Part shown: positions 20,789 through 30,053 of the stretch, piece after piece
How positions within the stretch are numbered: position 1 is the stretch's first letter
Layout: each line of letters begins with the position of its first letter
The notes under the pieces: model-generated
What the model was told of the DNA's origin: nothing
Seen by the model: only the letters and a program-made list of their open reading frames with translations
Databases searched by the model: none
Translations under genes and position numbers: made by a program
DNA from: Streptomyces violaceusniger Tu 4113
GTDB taxonomy: Bacteria; Actinomycetota; Actinomycetes; Streptomycetales; Streptomycetaceae
NCBI RefSeq assembly: GCF_000147815.2
Contig: NC_015957.1
Location: forward strand, 8,060,001 to 8,124,000
DNA length: 64,000 nt
Reading direction: 5' to 3'

Positions 20789-20995
20789 ATGGGGGTGCTG
20801 GCGATCGGCATCGCGCTCTGTGCGCTGGGGCTGATGCTCTCCGGAACCGGAGAGCCACATGGGCGCCGGGAGGCGCGGCCGGGACGGGAGGCCGACCCGT
20901 ACGACCTCGTCCGGCAGCGCGGAGTGGCGCTGGGGCTCGGCGGGGTGGTGCTGCTGGGCGCGGTGGTCCTCGGCGGGTTCGCTCTCTGGCGCTGA
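20789..20995 (+). CDS. Small two-helix membrane protein
   Basis: A 68-residue protein: a hydrophobic N-terminal helix (MGVLAIGIALCALGLMLSG), a basic/acidic middle (RREARPGREADPYDLVRQRG) and a second helix ending in GGFALWR. Both helices and a conserved-looking PYDLVRQRG loop suggest a real membrane protein. An ACAGGGGG stretch precedes the ATG. No function can be assigned. The leader holds a 10-bp direct repeat GAGTACCTGC and a repeated GTAAGGCGTGCACG. Confidence 0.6.
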   Translation: MGVLAIGIALCALGLMLSGTGEPHGRREARPGREADPYDLVRQRGVALGLGGVVLLGAVVLGGFALWR

Positions 20996-21111
20996 CCGGG
21001 CCGGGCCGCCGCACAGCGGCCCGGTGTGGGCCGCCGTGTACGCACCGGCGGATGGGGCGGAGTCCGGGCCCGGCAAACGCCGCGGCCCAGCCCGCGCGCC
21101 TGTCCGGCCCT

Positions 21112-21480
21112 TCAGCCCCGCTCGCCGAACCGGGCCGCCTCGACGAAGTCCGGGCGCGGATCGAGTGCCGCGGCCAGCCGGAAGTGGCGGGTGGCCTCGG
21201 CCGAGCGGTTGGCCCGCTCCAGAGTGCGGGCCAGGGCGAAGTGGGCGAACGCGTTGTCCGGCTCGCGCTCCAGGACGAGCTGGAACTCCAGTTCCGCCGA
21301 GCGGAGCTGCGCCGCGAGGAAGAACGCGCGCGCCCGCAGCAGCCGGGCCGCCGTGTTCTCGGGGTGGGAGCTGATGACGGAGTCGAGCAGCTTCACCGCG
21401 CCCCGTGGATCTCGGGCGGCGAGCAGTTGCTCGGCGGCGCGGTAGTCGATGACGTGGGTCTCGGGCGTGGGCTCGGGCAC
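21112..21480 (-). CDS. Tetratricopeptide repeat protein
   Basis: A 122-residue all-helical protein with about three TPR units: YRAAEQLLAARDPRGAVKLL, NTAARLLRARAFFLAAQLRSA and NAFAHFALARTLERANRSAE, the last two carrying the W/L-G/A-F-A pattern. TPR stacks mediate protein-protein contacts; the partner is unknown. It starts with GTG at 21480 and lies 212 bp downstream of coaE on the same strand. Confidence 0.85.
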   Translation of the reverse strand: MPEPTPETHVIDYRAAEQLLAARDPRGAVKLLDSVISSHPENTAARLLRARAFFLAAQLRSAELEFQLVLEREPDNAFAHFALARTLERANRSAEATRHFRLAAALDPRPDFVEAARFGERG

Positions 21481-21612
21481 AGCCGTTTCCTTCCCCGGGT
21501 ACGTGCTCGCGGTGGATCGGGTGAGGGGATGGGATGAACCGTCACGGATGATCGTTCGCTACGACGACCACAACAATCACCCCGCACGCCGCATTCCCCG
21601 CCACGGGCGCGC

Positions 21613-21664
21613 GCACGCTCCGCGCCGCGCCCCGGCTCAGCCCCGCACGCTCCGCGCCGCGCCC
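21613..21664. repeat. 20-bp direct repeat between coaE and the TPR gene
   Basis: GCACGCTCCGCGCCGCGCCC occurs at 21613-21632 and again at 21645-21664, inside a low-complexity GC-rich stretch that also repeats CTCAGCCC. It probably arose by replication slippage. Confidence 0.6.
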
Positions 21665-21692
21665 CCGCGCCAGCTCCGCGCCACGCCCCCGC

Positions 21693-22301
21693 TCAGCCCT
21701 CCGCGCCGGCCGCCCGTGCCACCAGATCCGCCCAGACCTTGGTGACCTGCGGCTCCAGCGCCTCGATCGGGCCATTGTTGTCGATCACGACATCGGCGAT
21801 CGCCAGCCGGTCGGCGCGGGTGGCCTGCGCCGCCATCCGGGCCCGCGCCTCGTCCTCGGCCATGCCGCGCAGCCGTACCAGCCGGTCGAGCTGGGTCTCG
21901 GGCGTGGCGTCCACGACCATGACCAGGTCGTAGAGCGGGGCCAGCTTGTTCTCGGCCAGGAGCGGGACGTCATGGACCACGACGGCGTCGGGGGCGGCCG
22001 CCGCCTGGAGCTCGGCGGAGCGGTCCCGGACCAGCGGGTGGATGATCGCGTTCAGCGCGCTCAGCCGCTCCGGGTCGTTGAAGACGATCCCGCCGAGTTT
22101 GGGCCGGTCGAGATGGCCGTCGGCGGTCAGCACCTCGGGGCCGAACTCGGTCACGACGGCGGCCAGTCCAGGGGTGCCCGGCTCGACCACCTCGCGAGCG
22201 ATCCGGTCCGAGTCGATCAGCACCGCTCCCAATGAGGTCAGGATCCGTGAGGCCTCGCTCTTGCCCGCGCCGATTCCGCCCGTGAGCCCCAGCTTCAGCA
22301 T
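21693..22301 (-). CDS. coaE: Dephospho-CoA kinase
   Basis: CoaE phosphorylates the 3'-hydroxyl of dephospho-CoA, the last step of coenzyme A synthesis. The 202-residue protein has the P-loop [12 protein letters not shown] (5-16), the lid/CoA-site residues [22 protein letters not shown] and the metal-binding [15 protein letters not shown] chose the ATG at 22301 because the conserved [16 protein letters not shown]-terminus starts there; a GTG three codons upstream is possible. The gene follows the PAC2 gene by 38 bp and is probably co-transcribed with it. Confidence 0.95.
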   Translation of the reverse strand: MLKLGLTGGIGAGKSEASRILTSLGAVLIDSDRIAREVVEPGTPGLAAVVTEFGPEVLTADGHLDRPKLGGIVFNDPERLSALNAIIHPLVRDRSAELQAAAAPDAVVVHDVPLLAENKLAPLYDLVMVVDATPETQLDRLVRLRGMAEDEARARMAAQATRADRLAIADVVIDNNGPIEALEPQVTKVWADLVARAAGAEG

Positions 22302-22339
22302 GGGGCCCACGCTATACGGCGCACCGGCCGGGCCCTCGC

Positions 22340-23284
22340 TCAGGCTCCACCCTCGCCCTCCCGCTCGGCCAGGAACCGCTCGAACTCCGCGGCCAGTTCG
22401 TCCGCCGAGGGCAGCTCGGCCGGCTCCGCGACCAGATTGCCGCGGCTCTCGGCCCCGGCCACCGCGTCGTACTGGTGCTCAAGGCCCCGTACGAGCGCGA
22501 CCAGCTCCTCGTCCCCCTCGGAGATCTGCCGCTCGATCTCCTCCTGCGTCTTGAGGGCATCGTTGCGCAGGGCGTGCGTGGGCCCCGGAAGGACCAGGCC
22601 GGTGGCCGCGGTGATGGCCTCCAGCGCGGTGAGCGCCGCGTCCGGATAAGCCGACCGGGCCAGATAGTGCGGCACATGCGCGGCGACGCCGAGCACATCG
22701 CGACCCGCCTCGGCGAGCCGGTACTCGATCAGGGATTCGGCGCTGCCGGGCACTTGGGCCTCGTCGAAGAAGCCGCGATGCCCCGGTGTCAGATCGATGC
22801 GGTTTCCATGCGGGGTGATGCCGACCGGCCGGGTGTGCGGCACGCCCATCGGGATGCCGTGGAAGTTCACCGCGATCCGTACGTTCAGCCGCTCGACCAT
22901 CTGGCGCACGGCCGCCGCGAACCGCTCCCACTCCACGTCCGGCTCCGGCCCGGCGAGCAGCAGGAACGGCGCCGCAGTGGCGTCGCGCACCAGATACAGC
23001 TCGAGCTTCGGGGTCTCGTACGCGGTCCAGCGGTCGCGCTGGAAGGTGAGCAGGGGGCGCCGGGCCCGGTAGTCGACCAGCCGGTCATGGTCGAAGCGCG
23101 CGACGACCTTGCGTGGCAGGCCGTCGAGCAGCCGCTCGACGATCTGGTCCCCCGTCTCGCCGGCGTCGATATAGCCGTCGAAGTGGTACAGCAGCACCAG
23201 CCCGGCCGAGTCCCGCGTGGCTATCGCGTCGACCTCCGCCAGCCCGCTCGGTTCCCATGCGTACAACTCCTGCGGATCTTGCAC
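22340..23284 (-). CDS. PAC2 family protein
   Basis: A 314-residue protein of the PAC2 (proteasome assembly chaperone 2) superfamily, present in nearly all actinobacteria that have a 20S proteasome. Recognisable parts are [20 protein letters not shown] near residue 32, [11 protein letters not shown], and [19 protein letters not shown]. Its exact role in bacteria is unsettled; proteasome assembly or peptide binding are the usual suggestions. The GTG at 23284 has an excellent AAGGAGGAG site 9 bp upstream. The C-terminal 60 residues are acidic and helical. Confidence 0.88.
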   Translation of the reverse strand: MQDPQELYAWEPSGLAEVDAIATRDSAGLVLLYHFDGYIDAGETGDQIVERLLDGLPRKVVARFDHDRLVDYRARRPLLTFQRDRWTAYETPKLELYLVRDATAAPFLLLAGPEPDVEWERFAAAVRQMVERLNVRIAVNFHGIPMGVPHTRPVGITPHGNRIDLTPGHRGFFDEAQVPGSAESLIEYRLAEAGRDVLGVAAHVPHYLARSAYPDAALTALEAITAATGLVLPGPTHALRNDALKTQEEIERQISEGDEELVALVRGLEHQYDAVAGAESRGNLVAEPAELPSADELAAEFERFLAEREGEGGA

Positions 23285-23448
23285 TGTGACCGCTCCTCCT
23301 TGTGTCCGTTCCGAAGAACACCGAACGAGGGCGGGGGCATTCCCCGAGCGGGAGCCGCGATGGCCCGGCGGCCGTGAACCGCGTTGCGGAGGGACCCATT
23401 TGGGCTAACGGGAGCGGCCCGAACTCGACGTCGGCGCACTTCGCGGGG

Positions 23449-23477
23449 TTGACGCGGATATGCGGCACGCCTATCTT
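23449..23477 (+). promoter_or_regulatory. Strong vegetative promoter before the truncated beta-helix gene
   Basis: TTGACG (23449-23454), 17-bp spacer, TATCTT (23472-23477). It faces the gene at 23572, giving a leader of about 90 nt. Confidence 0.55.
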
Positions 23478-23571
23478 CGCCAGCCGTCAGCGGTTCATCA
23501 TGTCATCCGGCGTTCACTGACCAGAACCCAGCGTGTTCACCTCTGGCCACGGCACAGGAAGGCAGCCTCCT

Positions 23572-24033
23572 ATGCACTCCCCCGGCCGCACCCCCACCCG
23601 ATTACGCACCTTCGTCACCGCCTCCGCCGCCGGGCTGATCGCCGCCGGCGGGCTGATCGCGGCCGGCACGACCGCGCGGGAGGCCCCCGCCGCCACCGCC
23701 GTCCCGATCTCCGTGAACGACGCGGACGGGCTCCGGGAGGCCCTCGCCGGGGCCCGGCCCGGCGATACGATCCGGCTCGCCGACGGCAGGTATCGGGGCA
23801 GCTTCGAGATCACCGCCTCCGGCACCTCAGGCTCGCGGATCACCCTTACCGGCTCGTCGAAGGCGGTCCTCACCGCGAGCGGCGGCTATGGGCTGCGGCT
23901 GAACGGCGCCTCGTACTGGACCGTCAGGGGGATCACGGTCCGCGGCGGCCGGGAGGGCATCAGGATCGACGCCGCCCGGAGCGTGACCGTGGACTCCGTT
24001 TCGGTCAGCGTGCGGCGACCCGGGCATGCGTAA
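23572..24033 (+). pseudogene. Truncated secreted right-handed beta-helix protein (TTA codon)
   Basis: The 153-residue product starts like the secreted parallel beta-helix (pectate-lyase-like) proteins of Streptomyces: a signal peptide ending near AAGTTAREAPA, then ISVNDADGLREALAGARPGDTIRLADGRY, GLRLNGASYWTVRGITVRGG and VTVDSVSV. Family members continue for a further 200 or so residues of helix coils; here the frame ends after a short unrelated tail, with its TAA inside the rpsA terminator. The rest of the gene seems lost by deletion. A good promoter and an intact signal peptide remain, so a short secreted product may still be made. Codon 11 is TTA (23602-23604). No clear ribosome site beyond GCAGCC precedes the ATG. 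Confidence 0.7.
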
Positions 24034-24062
24034 GGCCCGCTCCCCAGGGGAGCGGGCCTTAC
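24030..24062. terminator. rpsA terminator, near-perfect palindrome
   Basis: Arms 24030-24045 and 24047-24062 are exact 16-base complements (GTAAGGCCCGCTCCCC and its complement), folding into a stem of about 13 bp with a small loop, 32 bp beyond the rpsA stop. It also contains the stop codon of the truncated gene on the other strand, so it probably serves both directions. Confidence 0.8.
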
Positions 24063-24093
24063 CCATTAGCTGGTGCCGACTAGCGGCAGGTGA

Positions 24094-25608
24094 TCAGCTC
24101 TGGCCGCCGGCCAGCTTCTCGCGAAGCGCGGCCAGCGCCTCGTCCGAAGCCAGGGCGCCGGAGTTGTCGGCCGACTCCGAGGAGTACGAACCGCCGCCGC
24201 CACCACCGGACGCCTGCCCGCCGGGCGCCGGAGCGGCGCCGCTGCTCGCCTCGGCAGCGGCCTGCTCGTCGGCCTCGCGGGACTTGATGACCTGCGCCTG
24301 GTGCTGCTCGAAGCGCTGCTGCGCCTCGGCGTACTGGGTCTCCCACGCCTCCCGCTGGGTCTCGAAGCCCTCGAGCCAGTCGTTGGTCTCGGGGTCGAAG
24401 CCCTCGGGGTAGATGTAGTTCCCCTGGTCGTCGTAGGACGCGGCCATGCCGTACAGGGTCGGGTCGAACTCGACCACGGACGGGTCGGCACCGAAGGCCT
24501 CGTTGGCCTGCTTCAGCGAGAGGCTGATGCGGCGGCGCTCGAGGTCGATGTCGATGACCTTGACGAAGATCTCGTCGTTGACCTGGACGACCTGCTCCGG
24601 GATCTCCACGTGGCGCTCGGCCAGCTCGGAGATGTGGACCAGGCCCTCGATGCCCTCGTCCACGCGGACGAACGCACCGAACGGAACGAGCTTGGTGACC
24701 TTACCCGGGACGACCTGACCGATCTGGTGGGTCCGGGCGAACTGCTGCCACGGGTCTTCCTGGGTCGCCTTGAGCGACAGGGAGACGCGCTCGCGGTCCA
24801 TGTCGACGTCCAGGACCTCGACCGTGACCTCCTGGCCGACCTCGACAACCTCGGAGGGGTGGTCGATGTGCTTCCAGGACAGCTCCGAGACGTGGACGAG
24901 ACCGTCGACGCCGCCGAGGTCCACGAACGCACCGAAGTTGACGATGGAGGAGACGACGCCGGAGCGCACCTGGCCCTTCTGGAGGGTGGTGAGGAAGGTC
25001 TGGCGGACCTCGCTCTGGGTCTGCTCCAGCCAGGCGCGGCGGGACAGGACCACGTTGTTGCGGTTCTTGTCGAGCTCGATGATCTTCGCCTCGAGCTCCT
25101 TGCCCACGTAGGGCTGGAGGTCGCGAACGCGGCGCATCTCCACCAGGGAGGCGGGGAGGAAGCCACGGAGGCCGATGTCGAGGATGAGACCACCCTTGAC
25201 GACCTCGATGACGGTACCGGTGACGATCCCGTCCTCTTCCTTGATCTTCTCGATGGTGCCCCAAGCGCGCTCGTACTGAGCGCGCTTCTTCGAGAGGATC
25301 AGCCGGCCTTCCTTGTCCTCCTTCTGGAGGACGAGGGCCTCGATCTCATCGCCGACGGCGACGACCTCATTGGGGTCGACGTCGTGCTTGATCGACAGTT
25401 CGCGGGAGGGGATGACGCCTTCGGTCTTGTAACCAATGTCGAGCAGGACCTCGTCCCGGTCGACCTTCACGATGACGCCGTCGACGATGTCGCCGTCGTT
25501 GAAGTACTTGATCGTCTCGTCGATCGCGGCGAGGAAGGCTTCCTCGGAACCGATGTCGTTTACCGCCACCTGCGGGGTGGTGCGGGTTGCCTCGGTGCTG
25601 CTCGTCAT
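24094..25608 (-). CDS. rpsA: 30S ribosomal protein S1
   Basis: S1 binds mRNA and helps position it on the 30S subunit. The 504-residue protein has four S1 (OB-fold) domains, starting at about residues 36, 121, 207 and 292, each with the GxVxGxV...GAFVDL/GGVDGLVHVSEL pattern (for example VNFGAFVDLGGVDGLVH). After residue 420 the sequence becomes a Gln/Ala/Gly-rich tail with six glycines in a row, typical of actinobacteria, which have four rather than six S1 repeats. The ATG at 25608 begins MTSSTEATRTTPQVAVNDIG. Expression is driven from a promoter 215 bp upstream with a leader of about 200 nt, long enough for autoregulation by S1. Confidence 0.98.
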   Translation of the reverse strand: MTSSTEATRTTPQVAVNDIGSEEAFLAAIDETIKYFNDGDIVDGVIVKVDRDEVLLDIGYKTEGVIPSRELSIKHDVDPNEVVAVGDEIEALVLQKEDKEGRLILSKKRAQYERAWGTIEKIKEEDGIVTGTVIEVVKGGLILDIGLRGFLPASLVEMRRVRDLQPYVGKELEAKIIELDKNRNNVVLSRRAWLEQTQSEVRQTFLTTLQKGQVRSGVVSSIVNFGAFVDLGGVDGLVHVSELSWKHIDHPSEVVEVGQEVTVEVLDVDMDRERVSLSLKATQEDPWQQFARTHQIGQVVPGKVTKLVPFGAFVRVDEGIEGLVHISELAERHVEIPEQVVQVNDEIFVKVIDIDLERRRISLSLKQANEAFGADPSVVEFDPTLYGMAASYDDQGNYIYPEGFDPETNDWLEGFETQREAWETQYAEAQQRFEQHQAQVIKSREADEQAAAEASSGAAPAPGGQASGGGGGGSYSSESADNSGALASDEALAALREKLAGGQS

Positions 25609-25976
25609 GTGGAAAAGGGCTCCGGTACGGACATGAAGTCGTAGGTACTGCTACGCCGTGGGCCCTTATCGCACTGCCGAAGCCGGACAGCCTAGGAGGC
25701 ACCGAATCTTTCCGATTTCGAATCATCGAAAAGCTCATGTACCTCGACAACCGAGGGGACATACAACAGATGCGAGTGCGGCCTGCTCGGTCCGAGGCGC
25801 ACAGGCCCGCAGCGCAACTTGTAGCATACGGGGGCAGCCGGGCATGGTCAATGCACGAAGAGCACACGTGGGGATTAACTCCCCGAACCCGGCAAATTGC
25901 ATGGTCCGTACTGCGACACGGTCTTCACCGTGCCCCGCAGCCACAGGTCGATACAGAGAGTACGACGACGCGCGCG
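25609..25976. other. Divergent control region between rpsA and the methyltransferase gene
   Basis: 368 bp without a convincing gene. The left 200 bp are the rpsA leader; the rpsA promoter is at 25823-25851. The right 100 bp must drive the methyltransferase gene, but I see no confident -35/-10 pair there. The region is less GC-rich than its surroundings, as expected for a strong promoter zone. Confidence 0.6.
25823..25851 (-). promoter_or_regulatory. rpsA promoter (HrdB-type)
   Basis: On the minus strand TTGACC (25851-25846), a 17-bp spacer and TATGCT (25828-25823) form a near-consensus vegetative promoter. Predicted transcript start is near 25816, giving a 5' leader of about 208 nt. Confidence 0.75.
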
Positions 25977-26837
25977 ATGGTCCAAGAACACGAGCCCAGC
26001 ACCCCTGCGGAGGCGGCCGAGCCGACGGCCACCCGCCGGATCGCGGACGAGGCGGAGAGCAGCCGGGCCAGCCGGGGGTGGTGGGAACGCAACGCGGACG
26101 AGTACCAGGAGGAACACGGCGCCTTCCTGGGCGACGACCGGTTCATATGGGGCCCGGAGGGGCTGGACGAGGCGGAGGCCGGGCTGCTGGGCCCGGTGGA
26201 GGCGCTCAAGGGGCGCGATGTGCTGGAGGTGGGCGCGGGCGCCGCACAGTGCGCCCGCTGGCTGGCCGCCCAGGGGGCGCGGCCGGTGGCGCTGGACCTC
26301 TCCCACCGGCAACTGCGGCACGCGCGGCGGATCGACACGGAGGCCGCCGCCGGGGGCGGCGAGGGGGCCGGGGTCGCGCTGGTGCAGGCCGACGCCACGG
26401 CCCTGCCCTTCCGGAACGACTCGTTCGACCTGGCGTGCTCGGCGTACGGGGCGGTGCCGTTCGTGGCCGAGCCGGTCCGGGTGATGCGCGAGGTGCGCCG
26501 GGTGCTGCGGCCGGGCGGGCGGTGGGTCTTCTCGGTGACGCATCCGATCCGCTGGGCGTTCCCCGACGAACCGGGGCCCGAGGGGCTGTCCGTCGCCGGC
26601 TCCTACTTCGACCGCACGCCCTATGTGGAGCAGGACGAGTCGGGCCGGGCCGTCTACGTGGAGCACCACCGGACGCTGGGCGACCGGGTGCGGGACGTGG
26701 TGGCCGGAGGCTTCCGGCTGGTCGACCTGGTCGAGCCGGAGTGGCCCGTATGGAACCACCAGGAGTGGGGCGGCTGGTCCCCCCTGCGGGGGAACCTCGT
26801 CCCGGGCACGGCGATCTTCGTATGCGAGCGGGACTGA
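25977..26837 (+). CDS. Class I SAM-dependent methyltransferase
   Basis: A 286-residue methyltransferase with motif I VLEVGAGAAQCARWLA near residue 83, the acidic ribose-binding strand PVALDLSHRQL, VQADATALPFRNDSFDLAC for motifs II-III and VLRPGGRWVFSV for the post-III helix and strand. The N-terminal helix ASRGWWERNADEYQEEHG and the closing WPVWNHQEWGGWSPLRG are typical of a conserved actinobacterial family next to rpsA. The methyl acceptor is unknown. The ATG at 25977 (MVQEHEPSTP) was chosen; longer in-frame versions would cover the divergent promoter region. Confidence 0.88.
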   Translation: MVQEHEPSTPAEAAEPTATRRIADEAESSRASRGWWERNADEYQEEHGAFLGDDRFIWGPEGLDEAEAGLLGPVEALKGRDVLEVGAGAAQCARWLAAQGARPVALDLSHRQLRHARRIDTEAAAGGGEGAGVALVQADATALPFRNDSFDLACSAYGAVPFVAEPVRVMREVRRVLRPGGRWVFSVTHPIRWAFPDEPGPEGLSVAGSYFDRTPYVEQDESGRAVYVEHHRTLGDRVRDVVAGGFRLVDLVEPEWPVWNHQEWGGWSPLRGNLVPGTAIFVCERD

Positions 26838-26857
26838 GCGGAATCGGAGCAGAGGCG

Positions 26858-29464
26858 TTGACCATTCCTGGGGACCCGCGCGCCGAGGCCCTCGACCGCC
26901 TTCCCGTGCGCGAGGCCGTGCCCGCGCTGCTGCGCGCGCTCGAGGACCGCGGGGTCGCCGTGCTGTGCGCGCCTCCGGGGACCGGTAAGACGACGCTCGT
27001 GCCACTGGTGCTCGCCGGGCTGGTGGGCGGCGGACCGGTGCGGCGGGTGCTGGTCGCCGAGCCGCGGCGGATCGCGGCACGGGCCGCCGCGCGGCGGATG
27101 GCGTGGCTGCTGGGCGAGCGGCCGGGCGGGAAGATCGGCTTCACCGTGCGCGGGGAGCGGCAGGCCGGCCGCGGGACCGTGGTCGAGGTGGTCACCACCG
27201 GCGTGCTGCTGCAACGGCTGCAACGCGACCAGGAGCTGCCCGGCGTCGATGTGGTCGTTCTCGACGAATGCCATGAGCGCCATCTGGACGCGGACACGGC
27301 CGCCGCCTTCCTGCTGGACGTCCGGGCCGCCCTGCGCCCCGACCTCCGGCTGATCGCCGCCTCGGCGACCACGGACGCGGAGGGCTGGGCGCGGTTGCTC
27401 GGCGACGGCGGGACGGACGGCGGGGAAGGGGCGACGGACTGCGGGGACGGTCCTGAGGGGCCCGCGCCGGTCGTCTCGGCGCCGGGAGTGTCCCATCCGG
27501 TGGAGGTGGTGTGGGCGCCGCCCGAGCGACCCGTACGGCCGCCGCACGGGATGCGGGTGGACCCCGCCCTGCTGGACCATGTCGCGGCCGTGGTGCGGCG
27601 GGCGCTGCGCGAGCGGGAGGGCGATGTGCTGTGCTTCCTGCCGGGCGTGGGCGAGATCGCCCGGGTGGCCGGGAAGCTGGGCGGGCTCGCCGAGGCGGAG
27701 GTCCTGCAGGTGCACGGGCGGGCGCCGGCTGCCGTACAGGAGGCGGTGCTGGCCGGTACGGACGGCGGACGGCGGCGGGTGGTGCTGGCCACCTCGGTCG
27801 CCGAGTCGAGCCTGACGGTGCCGGGCGTGAGGATCGTCGTGGACTGCGGGCTGGCGCGTGAGCCCCGGATGGACCACGCACGCGGGCTGAGCGCGCTGAC
27901 GACCGTAAGGGCGTCACGGGCGGCCGCCCGGCAGCGCGCGGGCCGTGCGGGGCGTGAGGCGCCCGGGGTGGTCTACCGCTGCTGGCCGGAGGCGGAGGAC
28001 GCCCGGCTGCCGCGTTTCCCGTCCCCGGAGATCGCCGGCGCGGACCTTACGGCCTTCGCGCTGCAGACGGCGTGCTGGGGCGATCCGGACGCCTCGGGGC
28101 TGGCCCTGCTCGATCCGCCGCCCACCGGGGCGATGACGGCCGCCCGCGAGACGCTGACCGCGATCGGCGCCGTGGACGCCGCCGGACGGGCCACCGAGCG
28201 CGGCACCCGGATGGCCCGCCTCGGCCTCCACCCCCGCCTCGCGCGGGCGCTCATCGACGGCGCGAAGGAGGTCGGCGCACGCCGGGCGGCCGAGGTGGTG
28301 GCCCTGCTGAGCGAGGAGCCTCCGAGGGAGTACGGCGACGATCTCGCCGCCGCCTGGCGCACCGCCCGCCACGGCGGCGACCCCTACGCCGTCCGCTGGC
28401 GCCAGGAGGCCCGGCGGCTCGAACAGGCCCTGACCGGCGCGGGCGACGCGCGGCCCGATGGCGCACGTGGCGCACAGCGGGCGGCGCGCGGCGATGACGC
28501 CGTGGCGGGGCTGCTGGCCGCGCTGGCGTTCCCGGAGCGGGTGGCCCGGCGGCGCGGCGATCGGGCGTATCTCATGGCCGCCGGAACGGGCGCGGAACTG
28601 GGCGACGGCTCGCGGCTGGGCGGGTCGCCGTGGCTCGCGGTGGCCGTCGCGGACCGGCCGGTCACCTCCGCGTCGGCGCGGGTGCGGCTCGCGGCCGTCA
28701 CCGACGAGGACACCGCCCGGGCGGCGGCAGCGGCGCTGGCCTCGGAGGGTGCGGAGGTGCGCTGGGCCGAGGGGGACGTCGTGGCGCGCCGGGTGGCCCG
28801 GCTCGGCGCGATCGAGCTGGTGTCCCGGCCGCTGGCCAAGCCCGATCCGGAGCTGGTGCGGCAGGCGCTGCTGGAGGGGCTGCGCCGCGAGGGGACGGGG
28901 CTGCTGCGCTGGTCGGCGCAGGCCACGGCGGTCCGGCAGCGGATGGCGTTTCTCCATCAGGAGCTGGGCGGGGCCTGGCCGGATGTCTCCGACGCGGCGC
29001 TGCTGGACCGCACGGACGACTGGCTCGGGACGGAGCTGGCGCGGGCCCGCGGGCGGGCCGATCTGGGGCGGGTGGACGCGGGACAGGCGCTGGCCCGGCT
29101 GATGCCGTGGGCCACGGGTGAGGCCGCGCGGTTCGAGGAGCTGGCGCCGGAGCGGATCGAGGTGCCGAGCGGCTCGCGGGTGCGGGTGGACTACGGCGCG
29201 GACCGGCCCGTGCTGGCGGTGAAGCTGCAGGAGCTGTTCGGCTGGCAGGAGGCGCCCCGGATCGCGGGCGGACGGGTGCCGCTGCTGGTGCATCTGCTGT
29301 CCCCGGCGGGGCGTCCGGCCGCGGTCACCGCCGATCTGGCGTCGTTCTGGAAGGACGGCTACCGCTCGGTGCGGGCCGAGCTGCGCGGCCGGTATCCCAA
29401 GCATCCGTGGCCGGAGGACCCGGCGACGGCCGAGCCGACCCGGCGGACCAACACCCGCCGCTGA
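26858..29464 (+). CDS. hrpB: ATP-dependent helicase HrpB
   Basis: An 868-residue DEAH/RHA-type helicase of the HrpB family. Motif I is APPGTGKTT (38-46), motif II is DECHERH, motif III SAT, motif V/VI SVAESSLTVPG and QRAGRAGRE, followed by the HA2 region and the family-specific C-terminal domain (VPSGSRVRVDYG, QELFGWQEAPRIAGGRVPL). HrpB is thought to remodel RNA, but its substrate is not established. The TTG at 26858 with GGAG about 10 bp upstream gives the usual short lead into RLPVREAVPALL; an ATG at 26822, overlapping the methyltransferase stop, is an alternative. The two genes appear coupled. Confidence 0.93.
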   Translation: MTIPGDPRAEALDRLPVREAVPALLRALEDRGVAVLCAPPGTGKTTLVPLVLAGLVGGGPVRRVLVAEPRRIAARAAARRMAWLLGERPGGKIGFTVRGERQAGRGTVVEVVTTGVLLQRLQRDQELPGVDVVVLDECHERHLDADTAAAFLLDVRAALRPDLRLIAASATTDAEGWARLLGDGGTDGGEGATDCGDGPEGPAPVVSAPGVSHPVEVVWAPPERPVRPPHGMRVDPALLDHVAAVVRRALREREGDVLCFLPGVGEIARVAGKLGGLAEAEVLQVHGRAPAAVQEAVLAGTDGGRRRVVLATSVAESSLTVPGVRIVVDCGLAREPRMDHARGLSALTTVRASRAAARQRAGRAGREAPGVVYRCWPEAEDARLPRFPSPEIAGADLTAFALQTACWGDPDASGLALLDPPPTGAMTAARETLTAIGAVDAAGRATERGTRMARLGLHPRLARALIDGAKEVGARRAAEVVALLSEEPPREYGDDLAAAWRTARHGGDPYAVRWRQEARRLEQALTGAGDARPDGARGAQRAARGDDAVAGLLAALAFPERVARRRGDRAYLMAAGTGAELGDGSRLGGSPWLAVAVADRPVTSASARVRLAAVTDEDTARAAAAALASEGAEVRWAEGDVVARRVARLGAIELVSRPLAKPDPELVRQALLEGLRREGTGLLRWSAQATAVRQRMAFLHQELGGAWPDVSDAALLDRTDDWLGTELARARGRADLGRVDAGQALARLMPWATGEAARFEELAPERIEVPSGSRVRVDYGADRPVLAVKLQELFGWQEAPRIAGGRVPLLVHLLSPAGRPAAVTADLASFWKDGYRSVRAELRGRYPKHPWPEDPATAEPTRRTNTRR

Positions 29465-29675
29465 GCCGCCGAACGTCAGCCGCTGAATCCCGCCGTACTG
29501 CGCCCGCCCAACGCCCGCCCGCTCAGCCCACAGCCGATGCGCCCACCCAACGCCCACCCGCCCAGCCCACAGCCGATGGGGCCGCTCAGCGGGCCGCGCC
29601 GGGCATCGCCAGGCCGCGCCGGGCATCGCCAGGCATCGACGGGCCACGTCGGACATCAGCGGGCCGCATCAGACG
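29465..29675. repeat. Low-complexity intergenic repeats after hrpB
   Basis: Two imperfect copies of a roughly 45-bp block (CGCCCACCCAACGCCC... ending CAGCCCACAGCCGATG) are followed by GGGCCGCGCCGGGCATCGCC-type repeats, two to three copies. No coding pattern is convincing here. Confidence 0.5.
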
Positions 29676-30053
29676 TCAGTCGGCCCAGTCGCGCAGCCGG
29701 CGGGCGGTCTCGCCGAGTCGGAATCCGCTGATCTCCCGTATTTCGCGGACGAGTTTGACCATGCCGCCCGGCGGAGGCGTGATCGGCTCTCCCGACTCCT
29801 CCATGTACATCCGCGCGCAGGCCGCGCCGATCGTGGCGTTGTAGTCGGAGAACGGCTCGAGGATCAGTGAGGTGTGCAGAAAGGTCGCGGCGCGGGCGGC
29901 GGCCTCCTCGTAATAGGGCTCGCCCGAGAACCGCTCATAGCGGTGGCGTTCGGTTATGCAGTGCAGCGCACCCCAGTCCCGGACCGGGGTGTTCACCGGG
30001 GAGACCTCGACCTGGACGTTCAGCACCCAACCGGCGTCGACATACAGGATCAC
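29676..30053 (-). CDS. Fic/Doc-like toxin component
   Basis: A 125-residue helical protein resembling the actinobacterial Fic/Doc-type toxin family: an N-terminal VDAGWVLNV strand/helix, DWGALHCITERHRYERFSGEPYY (the flap region), then EPFSDYNATIGAACARMYM where Doc has HxFxDANKRxA. The F-x-D-x-N core is kept but the catalytic histidine is replaced by Glu and the basic residues are lost, so kinase/AMP-transfer activity is doubtful. Its GTG start overlaps the antitoxin stop by four bases (GTGA), a standard toxin-antitoxin arrangement with translational coupling. Confidence 0.7.
   Translation of the reverse strand: MILYVDAGWVLNVQVEVSPVNTPVRDWGALHCITERHRYERFSGEPYYEEAAARAATFLHTSLILEPFSDYNATIGAACARMYMEESGEPITPPPGGMVKLVREIREISGFRLGETARRLRDWAD

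Noticed and set aside
25658..26821. Upstream open extension of hrpB through the methyltransferase gene
   Set aside because: The extension is composed of frame-shadow residues; the conserved HrpB N-terminus begins just after the methyltransferase stop.
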